Assembly (NCBI GenBank): GCA_943789355.1
Contig: CALSTU010000004.1
Coordinates: 186,001-250,000 of the forward strand
DNA: 64,000 nucleotides
Origin: UBA7430 sp002478765
GTDB lineage: Bacteria > Bacteroidota > Bacteroidia > Flavobacteriales > UBA7430
Direction: 5' to 3'
Positions 55,093 to 63,661 of the stretch are shown here, piece after piece; the first letter of the stretch is position 1; each line of letters opens with the position of its first letter. The translations under genes and the position numbers were made by a program. The notes beneath the pieces are model-generated. The model saw nothing but the letters and a program-made list of their open reading frames with translations, was not told the DNA's origin and made no database searches.

Positions 55093-55130
55093 TTTTAAGG
55101 TTTTTGTAAAGTATTGTTAAAAACTTTTCA

Positions 55131-55163
55131 CAAATATACACCCATAAACCTTTACAAAACAAA
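55131..55163 (-). promoter_or_regulatory. Promoter of the cysteine operon
   Basis: Minus-strand TATATTTG (55138-55131) matches TAnnTTTG. TTTG (55163-55160) lies exactly 21 nt upstream. The transcript would start near 55125 and include both leader frames and the terminator, a leader of about 370 nt before the sir ATG. Confidence 0.75.
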
Positions 55164-55319
55164 CTATTTTTTGATTATTTTAAAATAAATCTTGCTCAAT
55201 CCATGGAGCGAGACTCTTTCCCCAGATGTTTCTGATGAGAACTCCCCTTTTTAACATCTATCAATCTAACTATGTTTATAATTTTCCCTATATTTAATAC
55301 TTAATGTAATCCATGTGCG

Positions 55320-57854
55320 ATGAAATATTTATGGTTGATGATGGTGCTCTCATGTCCTTTAAGCGCCCAAATTTATGATGATTTCTCCGATGGAGATTTT
55401 AATAACGACCCGGTTTGGTTCGGCTTGGAATCAAGCTTTGAGGTAGATGATGAAAATAGGTTGCATTTAAATGCACCCAGAGAAAGTGGAGCATCCTACA
55501 TCTGCACAAAGTCTAATCTCTTGGACAATCCCACATGGATGATGGAGCTCAAATTAGAATTCAACCCGTCCTCATCAAACTATGTAGACTGGTATCTAAT
55601 GGCCACAGATTCGGTGTTGAAAAACTCAACGAAAGGATATTTTATTCGAGTTGGTGGGGCATCAGATGAGGTTTCACTCTACCGAAAACTCAACGGCGAA
55701 AATACTAAAATCATCGATGGCTTGGACAAACGCATCGACACAAGCCCGGTTCATCTCAGGTTAAAAGTTACGAAATCTAACACCGGAGACTGGAGTTTGT
55801 GGTTCGATGGCTTGGATGGAAACGACTGGATTTTAGAGGGGCGTACTAAAGATCTTGAAGTTAGAGAAACGAAGTATACCGGGGTCCATTGTGTTTACAC
55901 AGCGACACGAAGTAATCGGTTTTATTTTGATGACTTTTCCATCGATGGCACGCCTATGATCGACCGTATTCCACCGAAAATAATCACTTCATCCATTTCA
56001 AAAAAGAATGCAATTCAACTACTTTTTGATTCGGAAGATTTAAGCCTCCCCCCTTTGAATCACTTCGAGCTACTACCCCAGTCAAGACCTCCCATCACGA
56101 TATATCAAGACGGCGCTTCTTTAGAACTCATTTTTGAAGATCCACTTCCAATTAATGACTCTTTTCAACTCAGAGTTTCCGGCTTGTCGGACACCTTAAG
56201 GAATACCTCAACAGATACTCTTCTCAACTTTTACATGCAACAACATGAACAATTCGATATCGTCATAAACGAAATCATGATGAAGCCTGAGCCTGAAGTT
56301 CAATTGCCAAAAGTTGAATATGTTGAACTTCTCAATCGAGCTAACTACCCGATTACACTTAAAGGGTGGCAATTAAAAACGAACAACAATCTACGTACAA
56401 TCCCAGAAGTCACTATTGATTCTAACAAATACCTGCTGCTTACGAATCCAGATAATTTAAGTGCTTTTAGCAACGTCATAACGCAGTCCCTTACCCCATG
56501 GACTAACTTAAGTAATACTGAAGGATATCTTGGGCTTTTGGATGACAATGATGAAGTAATACACGAAGTTCATTACCATAAATCTTGGCTTAAAAACACC
56601 AATAAAGAGCTTGGGGGATGGGCTCTAGAGATGGTTGATTCCGAGCATTATTGTGCCGGTAAAAACAATTGGGGAGCCTCAAACAATCAATTTGGAGGGA
56701 CGCCAGGTTTGCCAAACAGTATCGCAGAAACTAAATCAGCTTCCGGCAGTGTGCATCTTGAATCGATAGAAACCATTGAGCTCGATGAAATACGAATAAC
56801 CTGGTCAGAAAATGTCTACGACTCACTCATATTAAAAATCGATTCCACTTTATTTTACCCGCCCCTACCGGTCCAGAACATACAACATCGTCAAAACAAA
56901 ACATTCATTGAATTTAAAACCGACTTGGAGGCTGGCAGAAAATACTTCTTTCAGGTAAAAAACCTAAAAGACTGCTACAAAAATAACATCCAAGAATCGA
57001 AGCTTCAATTTATTAAGGGTGTTTGGCCTGAAAAAGGAGCGCTGTACCTGAATGAATTGTTGTTTAACCCCAAAGTGGGGGGGTATGATTATGTAGAAAT
57101 TTACAATGCATCTGAGAATTACATCGACTTATCCAAACTTTATATTGGGAATTACGACAGTCTTTTGAATGACATCACAAATACAGAGCGCATATGCATA
57201 GAGCCTGTCAACATTCCGCCTCACTCCTACTTGGCCTTGTGTGAAAACAGACCATGGATTGAATCTTATTACGAATCAAAAGCGAGCGCATTTTTTCTCG
57301 AAGTCAATGAGCTTCCGAACCTACCTGCTCAGAAAGGAAGTGTTGCGCTATGTAATTTAGCCTATGAAATCATTGACAAACACTCCTATCATGAGGACGA
57401 TCATTTCTCTAGATTAGAAACCGTGAAGGGGGTCGCACTCGAAAGATTAAATCCGTACTCAAAAAAATGGTTCTCTGCATCTTCAACTGAAAATTACGGA
57501 ACGCCCGGAAGAGAAAACTCTCAATTCACATACACAAGCCCTAGCAAAACGAAGTTTGAAATCGACCCTGAGGTTTTTACACCCAACTTAGATGGTTTAG
57601 ACGATTTTACAAACATCACGTTGGTGCCTTCTAAGCCCGTTAAGGCAAACATTCATATCTACAACAAAAAAGGCTTGAAGGTCCGGGAAGTTTGTCAATC
57701 GAAATTGATTACACAGAAAACCGTCTGGATTTGGAATGGATTGAACCAAGAAAAACTCGATTTACCCATGGGCATTTACATGGTTGTTGTTGAATTGTGG
57801 GGCTCGAAAGGGAAACCGGAGTACTTGAAACATCCCGTTGTGATACAGCACTAA
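55320..57854 (+). CDS. Secreted lamin-tail domain protein with gliding-motility-type C-terminal domain
   Basis: A signal peptide (YLWLMMVLSCPLSAQ) precedes an N-terminal jelly-roll-like domain (about residues 20-215), two lamin-tail domains (around 320-425, with VINEIMMKPEPEVQLPKVEYVEL, and 575-660, with LYLNELLFNPKVGGYDYVEIYN), and a C-terminal domain with EVFTPNLDGLDDFTNI and PMGIYMVVVELWG. This is a type B-like T9SS or gliding-associated ending. It should reach the cell surface or the medium; adhesive or nuclease-associated roles are possible but unproven. It is divergent from the cysteine operon. Confidence 0.85.
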   Translation: MKYLWLMMVLSCPLSAQIYDDFSDGDFNNDPVWFGLESSFEVDDENRLHLNAPRESGASYICTKSNLLDNPTWMMELKLEFNPSSSNYVDWYLMATDSVLKNSTKGYFIRVGGASDEVSLYRKLNGENTKIIDGLDKRIDTSPVHLRLKVTKSNTGDWSLWFDGLDGNDWILEGRTKDLEVRETKYTGVHCVYTATRSNRFYFDDFSIDGTPMIDRIPPKIITSSISKKNAIQLLFDSEDLSLPPLNHFELLPQSRPPITIYQDGASLELIFEDPLPINDSFQLRVSGLSDTLRNTSTDTLLNFYMQQHEQFDIVINEIMMKPEPEVQLPKVEYVELLNRANYPITLKGWQLKTNNNLRTIPEVTIDSNKYLLLTNPDNLSAFSNVITQSLTPWTNLSNTEGYLGLLDDNDEVIHEVHYHKSWLKNTNKELGGWALEMVDSEHYCAGKNNWGASNNQFGGTPGLPNSIAETKSASGSVHLESIETIELDEIRITWSENVYDSLILKIDSTLFYPPLPVQNIQHRQNKTFIEFKTDLEAGRKYFFQVKNLKDCYKNNIQESKLQFIKGVWPEKGALYLNELLFNPKVGGYDYVEIYNASENYIDLSKLYIGNYDSLLNDITNTERICIEPVNIPPHSYLALCENRPWIESYYESKASAFFLEVNELPNLPAQKGSVALCNLAYEIIDKHSYHEDDHFSRLETVKGVALERLNPYSKKWFSASSTENYGTPGRENSQFTYTSPSKTKFEIDPEVFTPNLDGLDDFTNITLVPSKPVKANIHIYNKKGLKVREVCQSKLITQKTVWIWNGLNQEKLDLPMGIYMVVVELWGSKGKPEYLKHPVVIQH

Positions 57855-57881
57855 AAGCTGTAAAAAAAGAAAATAAAAAAA

Positions 57882-57980
57882 GGGCAAGCTACTTAAATCA
57901 CAGTGCTCAACCCTCTACCCTTGCTGCGTTCCCGCCCTGGGGGAATTTGAGGGGAGCGACTTGTCTAAGACTTGCCCCGC
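57882..57980 (-). ncRNA. ffs: Signal recognition particle RNA, small bacterial type
   Basis: The minus strand folds into a long hairpin: GGGGCAAGTC at the 5' end pairs with AGCTTGCCC at the 3' end, and the tip has the conserved core CCAGGGCGGGAACGCAGCAA. A run of seven T's follows the 3' end, serving as terminator. This is the 4.5S-type RNA that binds Ffh. Confidence 0.9.
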
Positions 57981-58050
57981 GCAAAGATACGATTCTTTGG
58001 ATTTTGAACTGCCTAAACTTTGGAAATTTTACGTGCAGATTGAAGCCACA

Positions 58051-58082
58051 AAAAATCCCTTTTCCAAATCGGAAAAGGGATT
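58051..58082 (-). terminator. Intrinsic terminator downstream of glyS
   Basis: A perfect 12-bp stem (AATCCCTTTTCC / GGAAAAGGGATT) with a 5-nt loop is followed on the minus strand by TTTT. It lies 25 nt after the glyS stop. Confidence 0.88.
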
Positions 58083-58106
58083 GTACAAATCATGTCTATA
58101 ATAAAC

Positions 58107-59648
58107 TTAGCACTTTGCTAAATTGTGACGTATACTTACGGAACGATCTATAATGTCTCGAACATCATCTATAGAAACCCGCTCTTGCTCCATGCTGTCT
58201 CTATGGCGTATCGTGACGCAATTGTCATTGATCGTTTCGTTATCAACCGTTACACAAAATGGCGTTCCATTTGCATCTTGTCGGCGGTAACGACGACCGA
58301 TCGAATCTTTTTCCTCAATCACGCAATTGAATTCCAATTTCAATTGGTCGTATACTTTTCGAGCCAATTCTGGGAGTCCATCCTTTTTGGTTAGAGGTAA
58401 TATAGCTGCTTTTACAGGAGCCAAAACTGGAGGTAAAGCCAACACGACTCTTGTGTCGTTGTCTCCTATATTTTCTTCGCGGTATGCATTACACATGGTC
58501 AACAGGAACATGCGGTCAACACCTATTGAAGTTTCAACCACGAAAGGGGTGTAACTTTCATTGATTTCAGGATCGAAATATTGAACTTTTCTACCCGAAT
58601 ATTCTTGATGCGCTTTTAAATCAAAGTCGGTACGTGAGTGTATTCCTTCTACTTCTTTAAAACCAAATGGGAATTGATATTCTATGTCGGCAGCGGCATT
58701 GGCATAATGCGCCAATTTCTCATGGTCGTGAAAACGATATTTATCTGCATCTACTCCGAGAGATAAATGCCACTTCTGACGAGCTTCTTTCCAATACTCA
58801 TACCATTTCATTTCTTCCCCTGGGCGGACAAAAAATTGCATTTCCATTTGCTCAAACTCACGCATTCGGAAAATGAACTGTCGAGCAACAATCTCATTTC
58901 GGAAAGCTTTACCAATTTGTGCAATTCCAAAAGGCACTTTCATTCGTGCTGTTTTCTGAACATTCAAAAAGTTCACGAAAATACCTTGGGCCGTTTCAGG
59001 TCTTAACCACAAGTCGCTAGAGCCTTCGGCAGTAGCGCCCATTTTAGTTCCAAACATCAAATTAAACTGGCGCACATCGGTCCAATTCGAAGTACCCGAA
59101 ATCGGACATTTAATTTCCAACTCCTCAATGAGGGCTTTCACGTCTTCTAAATCCTCTTTCTCAAGACTTCCATTCAGACGCTTTGAAATCGCTGACATCT
59201 TCTCTTTATAGCCCAACACACGTGGATTGGTTTCCAAAAACTGAGCTTGATCAAAGGCTTCGCCAAAACGTTTAGCCGCCTTCTTAACCTCTTTGGTAAT
59301 TTTACCCTCAATTTTAGCAATATAGTCTTCCACCAAAACATCGGCTCTATAACGTTTCTTTGAATCTTTGTTATCGATTAAGGGGTCGTTAAATGCATCT
59401 ACGTGTCCTGAGGCTTTCCATATGGTTGGATGCATGAAAATTGCGGAATCTATCCCTACAATATTTTCATTCATCTTTACCATAGAAGCCCACCAATATT
59501 CTTTGATGTTTTTCTTCAGCTCTGAGCCGTTTGACCCGTAATCATAAACTGCCGCTAAACCGTCGTAAAGTTCGCTGGATTGAAAAACATATCCGTACTC
59601 CTTAGAGTGCGCTATAACTTTCTTGAAAATGTCTTCTTTATTTGCCAT
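58107..59648 (-). CDS. glyS: Glycine--tRNA ligase
   Basis: This 513-residue class II enzyme is the alpha2 (single-chain, eukaryote-like) GlyRS. It has the motif 2 region FGIAQIGKAFRNEI, RPETAQGIFVNFLNVQ, and EIWHKASGHVDAFNDP-type text (TIWKASGHVDAFNDPL). The start at 59648 (MANKEDIFKK) is chosen because the N-terminus matches the family; the frame is open to 59741. A TAnnTTTG element ends 5 nt before this ATG. Confidence 0.96.
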   Translation of the reverse strand: MANKEDIFKKVIAHSKEYGYVFQSSELYDGLAAVYDYGSNGSELKKNIKEYWWASMVKMNENIVGIDSAIFMHPTIWKASGHVDAFNDPLIDNKDSKKRYRADVLVEDYIAKIEGKITKEVKKAAKRFGEAFDQAQFLETNPRVLGYKEKMSAISKRLNGSLEKEDLEDVKALIEELEIKCPISGTSNWTDVRQFNLMFGTKMGATAEGSSDLWLRPETAQGIFVNFLNVQKTARMKVPFGIAQIGKAFRNEIVARQFIFRMREFEQMEMQFFVRPGEEMKWYEYWKEARQKWHLSLGVDADKYRFHDHEKLAHYANAAADIEYQFPFGFKEVEGIHSRTDFDLKAHQEYSGRKVQYFDPEINESYTPFVVETSIGVDRMFLLTMCNAYREENIGDNDTRVVLALPPVLAPVKAAILPLTKKDGLPELARKVYDQLKLEFNCVIEEKDSIGRRYRRQDANGTPFCVTVDNETINDNCVTIRHRDSMEQERVSIDDVRDIIDRSVSIRHNLAKC

Positions 59649-59653
59649 AGCTG

Positions 59654-59661
59654 CAAAAGTA
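59654..59661 (-). promoter_or_regulatory. -7 element abutting the glyS start
   Basis: TACTTTTG on the minus strand is followed by CAGCT and the ATG at 59648. It implies a nearly leaderless mRNA and supports the chosen start. Confidence 0.55.
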
Positions 59662-59765
59662 ATAAATAGTATGATATGACCGAGAAGGGATTGGGTAAGT
59701 TCGTCGATTAACACGAGCCCTTGAATGAATTTATAACCCAAACGAGTGAGACCGAGAGAAAATGA

Positions 59766-60740
59766 TTACTTCTTTCGGTCAATCACATATTTTATAAGTG
59801 CATGTAATGAGTTTTTTGCCACGGAGTTTGGCATGTCAGAGATGATTTCTAGCGCCTTGGCTTGATAAGTGTACATCTTTTTTTCGGCGTACTTTAACCC
59901 CCCACTTTGACGAACGAAATCAATAACTTCGTTAACTTTTTTAGGATTGTTGTGGTGTCTTTTAATGATCCTGATGATCTCTCTACGTTTTGATGAGCCG
60001 CATTGCTGAAGAGCAAAAATAAGAGGTAAGGTCATTTTCTGTTCCTTAATATCGATGCCTACCGGTTTTCCAATGAAGCCCTGTTTGTGATAATCAAAAA
60101 GGTCATCTTTAATTTGAAAAGCAACGCCAATAGCTTCGCCAAAAGCCCACATTTTATTGACCAAATCATCATCTTTTGTGACCGACGAACAGCCCACGGC
60201 ACAACAAGCGGCAATTAAGGAAGCCGTCTTCTTTCGGATGATTTCGTAATACACCTCTTCAACAATGTCAAGACGACGTGCTTTTTCGATTTGCAGCAAC
60301 TCCCCTTCACTCATTTCCTCAACAGCACGTGAAGTCAATTTCAATAGGTGAAAATCATCATTTTTTACAGCCAACAATAAACCCTTAGAAAGTAAAAAAT
60401 CACCAACAAGAACGGCAATCTTATTTTTCCACAAAGCATTGACAGAAAAAAAACCGCGTCGCATGTTTGCGTCATCAACCACATCATCGTGAACCAAAGT
60501 CGCTGTGTGCAGCAACTCAATCATCGATGCTCCTCGAAAGGTACTTTCATTTACTTCTCCACATAGTTTTGCAGAAAGAAAAACAAACATCGGACGCATT
60601 TGCTTCCCTTTTCGCTTGACAATATAATTGGTAACCTTATCCAGCAAGGGGACTTTACTCGCCATGGAGATTTTGAACTTAGACTCGAACGAGTCCATTT
60701 CATCTTGAATGGGTGCCTTTATTTGATCGATAATGGACAT
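59766..60740 (-). CDS. Polyprenyl diphosphate synthase
   Basis: This roughly 324-residue trans-prenyltransferase has the first aspartate-rich motif in LVHDDVVDDANMRRG, the second in FQIKDDLFDYH, and KGKQMRPMFVFLSAKLC near the start. It should make an all-trans polyprenyl chain for menaquinone (octaprenyl type by resemblance). An upstream TTG (60749) is possible, but the ATG at 60740 is preferred. A TAAATTTG element ends 6 nt before it. Confidence 0.92.
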   Translation of the reverse strand: MSIIDQIKAPIQDEMDSFESKFKISMASKVPLLDKVTNYIVKRKGKQMRPMFVFLSAKLCGEVNESTFRGASMIELLHTATLVHDDVVDDANMRRGFFSVNALWKNKIAVLVGDFLLSKGLLLAVKNDDFHLLKLTSRAVEEMSEGELLQIEKARRLDIVEEVYYEIIRKKTASLIAACCAVGCSSVTKDDDLVNKMWAFGEAIGVAFQIKDDLFDYHKQGFIGKPVGIDIKEQKMTLPLIFALQQCGSSKRREIIRIIKRHHNNPKKVNEVIDFVRQSGGLKYAEKKMYTYQAKALEIISDMPNSVAKNSLHALIKYVIDRKK

Positions 60741-60746
60741 GGATTG

Positions 60747-60754
60747 CAAATTTA
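60747..60754 (-). promoter_or_regulatory. -7 element abutting the polyprenyl synthase start
   Basis: TAAATTTG on the minus strand ends 6 nt before the ATG at 60740. It overlaps the alternative TTG start, which argues against that start. Confidence 0.45.
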
Positions 60755-61043
60755 CTAAATAATGTTCTTTTGATTCTGTATTAGGCAGTCAATAATAACC
60801 CGGGTATGAATAAAAATTAATATTCGCAACGCAAACAACTCTCTCAATCTTTTAATCTCGAGCTATTAACTGTTTATGTGTGAAAACAAATATGTGTTTG
60901 GAGTGTATAAACATTTCTAACCTTTTAATTCGACCTAATTGAGATTTCTAAATTTTATAACACTTGACTTGTTTTCACAAGATTACTTTGCACCCTTTTT
61001 AGCACTAATACTATTGCTCAACAAATTGGAGATATCGTAATGA

Positions 61044-61374
61044 TTGAAGAAAGCAATGGAAACATTGTTACTCTTGGTATTTACTGTGGAGTCTCTGGGG
61101 AGCTTAGATTCGCATCCATCTCAACGAGATTATCTAGCGAAGTTAACGTTAATCCAAAAAACAAATATTTTGACACTTGAGATTGATGGGAAGTACAGAA
61201 AAGGAAGGCTAAACTACAGTTGGGGGACATAATGGCCGTTTCTTGAAAGAGGGAGAACCAAGGGGAGCGAAAGAAATTATTCCTGTAACTAATTTAATAC
61301 TTGATGTGTATGTCTTGGAAGTAAAAACGATCGAAAAGCTAAAAATAAAAACCTTTAAATTTGTTAAGCACTAA
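61044..61374 (+). pseudogene. Frameshifted remnant of a small protein gene
   Basis: A frame with a hydrophobic start (METLLLLVFTVESLGS) and LTLEIDGKYRKGRLNYSWG ends early after a run of five G's at 61223-61227. Removing one G lets it continue as HNGRFLKEGEPRGAKEI and on to a TAA at 61374, about 110 residues in all. I do not recognise the family. It could be a decayed gene or a phase-variable one. The rest of the gap 60755-61401 shows no gene. Confidence 0.4.
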
Positions 61375-61401
61375 GCCTTGGGTAACAGACACGGTAAAAT
61401 T

Positions 61402-62445
61402 CTACTTTTTATTGGCCAGTTGACCACAAGCCGCATCGATGTCTTTCCCTCGGCTGCGACGAATGTTCACGACGACGCCTCGTTCTTCTAAGTAGTCTCT
61501 AAAAGCATCTACTTTTTCCACCGTTGCTTGCTTAAACTCCACCCCGTCTATGGGATTATACTCGATGATGTTAACCTTACAGGGAATGTGTTTACAGAAC
61601 TCATAAAGCTCGTGAGCATCTTGTAATTCGTCATTAAAATTATCGAAAATGATGTATTCGTAAGTAACTCGAGATTGAGTTTTTGCGTAAAAGTACTTCA
61701 AAGACTCTGCCAAAATGGATAAATTATTGGTCTCATTAATCCCCATAATTTTATCGCGCTTTTCATCGTTCGCAGCATGAAGGGATAGAGCCAAATTGAA
61801 TTTAACATCATCATCGGCAAGCTTTTCAATCATTTTTGCAACACCGGCTGTGGAAACAGTAATTCGCTTAGGAGACATGCCCAAACCTTCTTCCGATGTT
61901 ATTTTTTCTATGGACTCCAACACATGGTTGTAGTTCAATAAAGGTTCTCCCATACCCATGTAAACAATGTTCGAGAGCGGCTGGCCGTTTCGCTCCAAGG
62001 CCTGATCCCGGATGATTCGCACCTGATCGTAAATTTCATCGGCATGGATGTTACGCATTCGCTTCAATCGTCCTGTTGCGCAAAATTCGCAGGCAAGACT
62101 ACAGCCTACCTGAGAGGAAATACAAGCCGTCATTCGCGAGTCGGCAGGAATAAGAACCCCTTCACAAATTCGATCATCGAACAAACGAAACGCATTTTTA
62201 ATGGTTCCATCTTTACTGTATTGCGAGTCGTCTACTTGAACCGCATTGATGGTAAAGCCCTCTTTAAGCATGAGCCGAGTTGACAAGGAAAGGTTGGTCA
62301 TCTGATCAAAATCAGTAACCGATTTTTTCCACAACCACTCATACACCTGTTTGGCGCGAAAGGCTTTTTCGCCTTTAGCGACAAAATATTCTTTGAGTTT
62401 TTCTTTCGATAAAGCTCTAATGTCTTGTTTCTCCTGCTTTTTCAT
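61402..62445 (-). CDS. rlmN: 23S rRNA (adenine(2503)-C(2))-methyltransferase
   Basis: This 347-residue radical SAM enzyme has the cluster motif CSLACEFC in SSQVGCSLACEFCATG, NIVYMGMGEPLLNY, and the C-terminal cysteine in AACGQLANK. It methylates A2503 of 23S rRNA, and the family also modifies tRNA A37. The start at 62445 (MKKQEKQDIRALSKE) is chosen over an ATG at 62499 because it begins the conserved domain and follows a TAnnTTTG element. Confidence 0.96.
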   Translation of the reverse strand: MKKQEKQDIRALSKEKLKEYFVAKGEKAFRAKQVYEWLWKKSVTDFDQMTNLSLSTRLMLKEGFTINAVQVDDSQYSKDGTIKNAFRLFDDRICEGVLIPADSRMTACISSQVGCSLACEFCATGRLKRMRNIHADEIYDQVRIIRDQALERNGQPLSNIVYMGMGEPLLNYNHVLESIEKITSEEGLGMSPKRITVSTAGVAKMIEKLADDDVKFNLALSLHAANDEKRDKIMGINETNNLSILAESLKYFYAKTQSRVTYEYIIFDNFNDELQDAHELYEFCKHIPCKVNIIEYNPIDGVEFKQATVEKVDAFRDYLEERGVVVNIRRSRGKDIDAACGQLANKK

Positions 62446-62450
62446 CGCTG

Positions 62451-62458
62451 CAAAGATA
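62451..62458 (-). promoter_or_regulatory. -7 element abutting the rlmN start
   Basis: TATCTTTG on the minus strand is followed by CAGCG and the ATG at 62445, the same layout as glyS. Confidence 0.55.
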
Positions 62459-62466
62459 GGGATTCT

Positions 62467-62474
62467 TACCTTTG
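62467..62474 (+). promoter_or_regulatory. Putative -7 element of the amidohydrolase gene
   Basis: TACCTTTG on the plus strand ends 14 nt before the ATG at 62489. It lies close beside the divergent rlmN element. Confidence 0.45.
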
Positions 62475-62488
62475 TTAAAATTTTATAA

Positions 62489-63661
62489 ATGCGCATCATT
62501 CAAGCTTCATATATCATTCCGCTAAATTCAGCTCCTATTGCCAATGGTTATTTATATATGGAGGATGACGGAACCATCATTCACATCACCAAAGAGGCTC
62601 CTATTACCGATCAATTCAAGGTGGAAGAATACGATGGGATCCTTTGCCCAGGATTTATAAATACACATTGCCACCTGGAACTTTCACACATGAAAGGAAT
62701 GATGACAGAGGCCTCCGGCCTTCCAGCTTTTGTTGATCAAATCCCGAAACAAAGGCAAAAGAGCAAGCTCGACTTAAGTCGATCAATCAAGCAGGGCGAT
62801 GAGGAGATGCAGCAATCAGGAATTGTAGCTGTTGGCGACATCTCAAACACAGATGCAACCATTGAAATAAAAAGCGAAAGTCCGATTCAGTACCATTCCT
62901 TTGTTGAACTTTTTGGCTTGAATAAAAACGAAGCAACGCCTATATTGAATGAAGGGCTACAAACACTAAAAAAATTCGAAACAAACGATTTGTCTGCGTC
63001 GCTTGTTCCTCATGCTCCCTACTCTGTCTCTATCGACTTGCTGAAAGGAATTTATGCCCACAACAAAAAGAACTTACTAAGCATACATCACCAAGAGACT
63101 CCATCAGAAAATGAGCTTTTTCTGGAAGGTCAGGGAGAACTGGCTGACATGCTCTTAAAGAAAGGTCGAGATCTAGGCGCTCATTTAAACGCTGGGAAAA
63201 ACGCTACAGAATTTAGCCTCACACCCTACCTATCAACCGATCAAAAAATTTTGTTGGTGCATAATACGTACTCTTCAGCATCAGACATCAACGGGGTATT
63301 AAGTCACTTTACAAATGCCTATTGGTGTACATGTCCGAAAGCGAACTGGTACATTGAGCGAGACTTACCCGACTACAACTTGTGGCGTAAAAAAGGTTTG
63401 AAAATTACAGTGGGTACAGATTCTCTGGCTTCTAATGACTCCATGAGTATCCTAGAAGAACTGAAGCTGATTCAAAATAAATTCCCAAACATTCCAACCC
63501 ATGAACTTCTCTCTTGGGCATGTAAAAATGGAGCCGAATATTTTGAATTCGATTCTCTGGGGTCCTTTAAGGCGGGTAACAAACCGGGGGTTGTTTTGAT
63601 TGAGCAAGTAGATGGTTTGCGATTAACGCCCGAGTCTCGTGTACGAGTTTTGTCTCGCTAA
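62489..63661 (+). CDS. Amidohydrolase family metal-dependent hydrolase
   Basis: This 390-residue protein has the first metal motif GFINTHCHLELSHMKG (HxH), a second-site SIHHQE, then LLVHNTYSS and the TVGTDSLASND aspartate. It matches the chlorohydrolase/SsnA-like branch of the amidohydrolase superfamily (cytosine- or guanine-deaminase related). The substrate is unknown. Its stop overlaps the convergent ispD end. Confidence 0.85.
   Translation: MRIIQASYIIPLNSAPIANGYLYMEDDGTIIHITKEAPITDQFKVEEYDGILCPGFINTHCHLELSHMKGMMTEASGLPAFVDQIPKQRQKSKLDLSRSIKQGDEEMQQSGIVAVGDISNTDATIEIKSESPIQYHSFVELFGLNKNEATPILNEGLQTLKKFETNDLSASLVPHAPYSVSIDLLKGIYAHNKKNLLSIHHQETPSENELFLEGQGELADMLLKKGRDLGAHLNAGKNATEFSLTPYLSTDQKILLVHNTYSSASDINGVLSHFTNAYWCTCPKANWYIERDLPDYNLWRKKGLKITVGTDSLASNDSMSILEELKLIQNKFPNIPTHELLSWACKNGAEYFEFDSLGSFKAGNKPGVVLIEQVDGLRLTPESRVRVLSR

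Noticed and set aside
59649..59741. Upstream extension of glyS
   Set aside because: The added residues are hydrophobic and unlike GlyRS; the internal ATG matches the family start and has a promoter element just before it.
61041..61181. 46-codon frame overlapping the frameshifted remnant
   Set aside because: It is short, has no features, and the overlapping joined frame explains more of the region.
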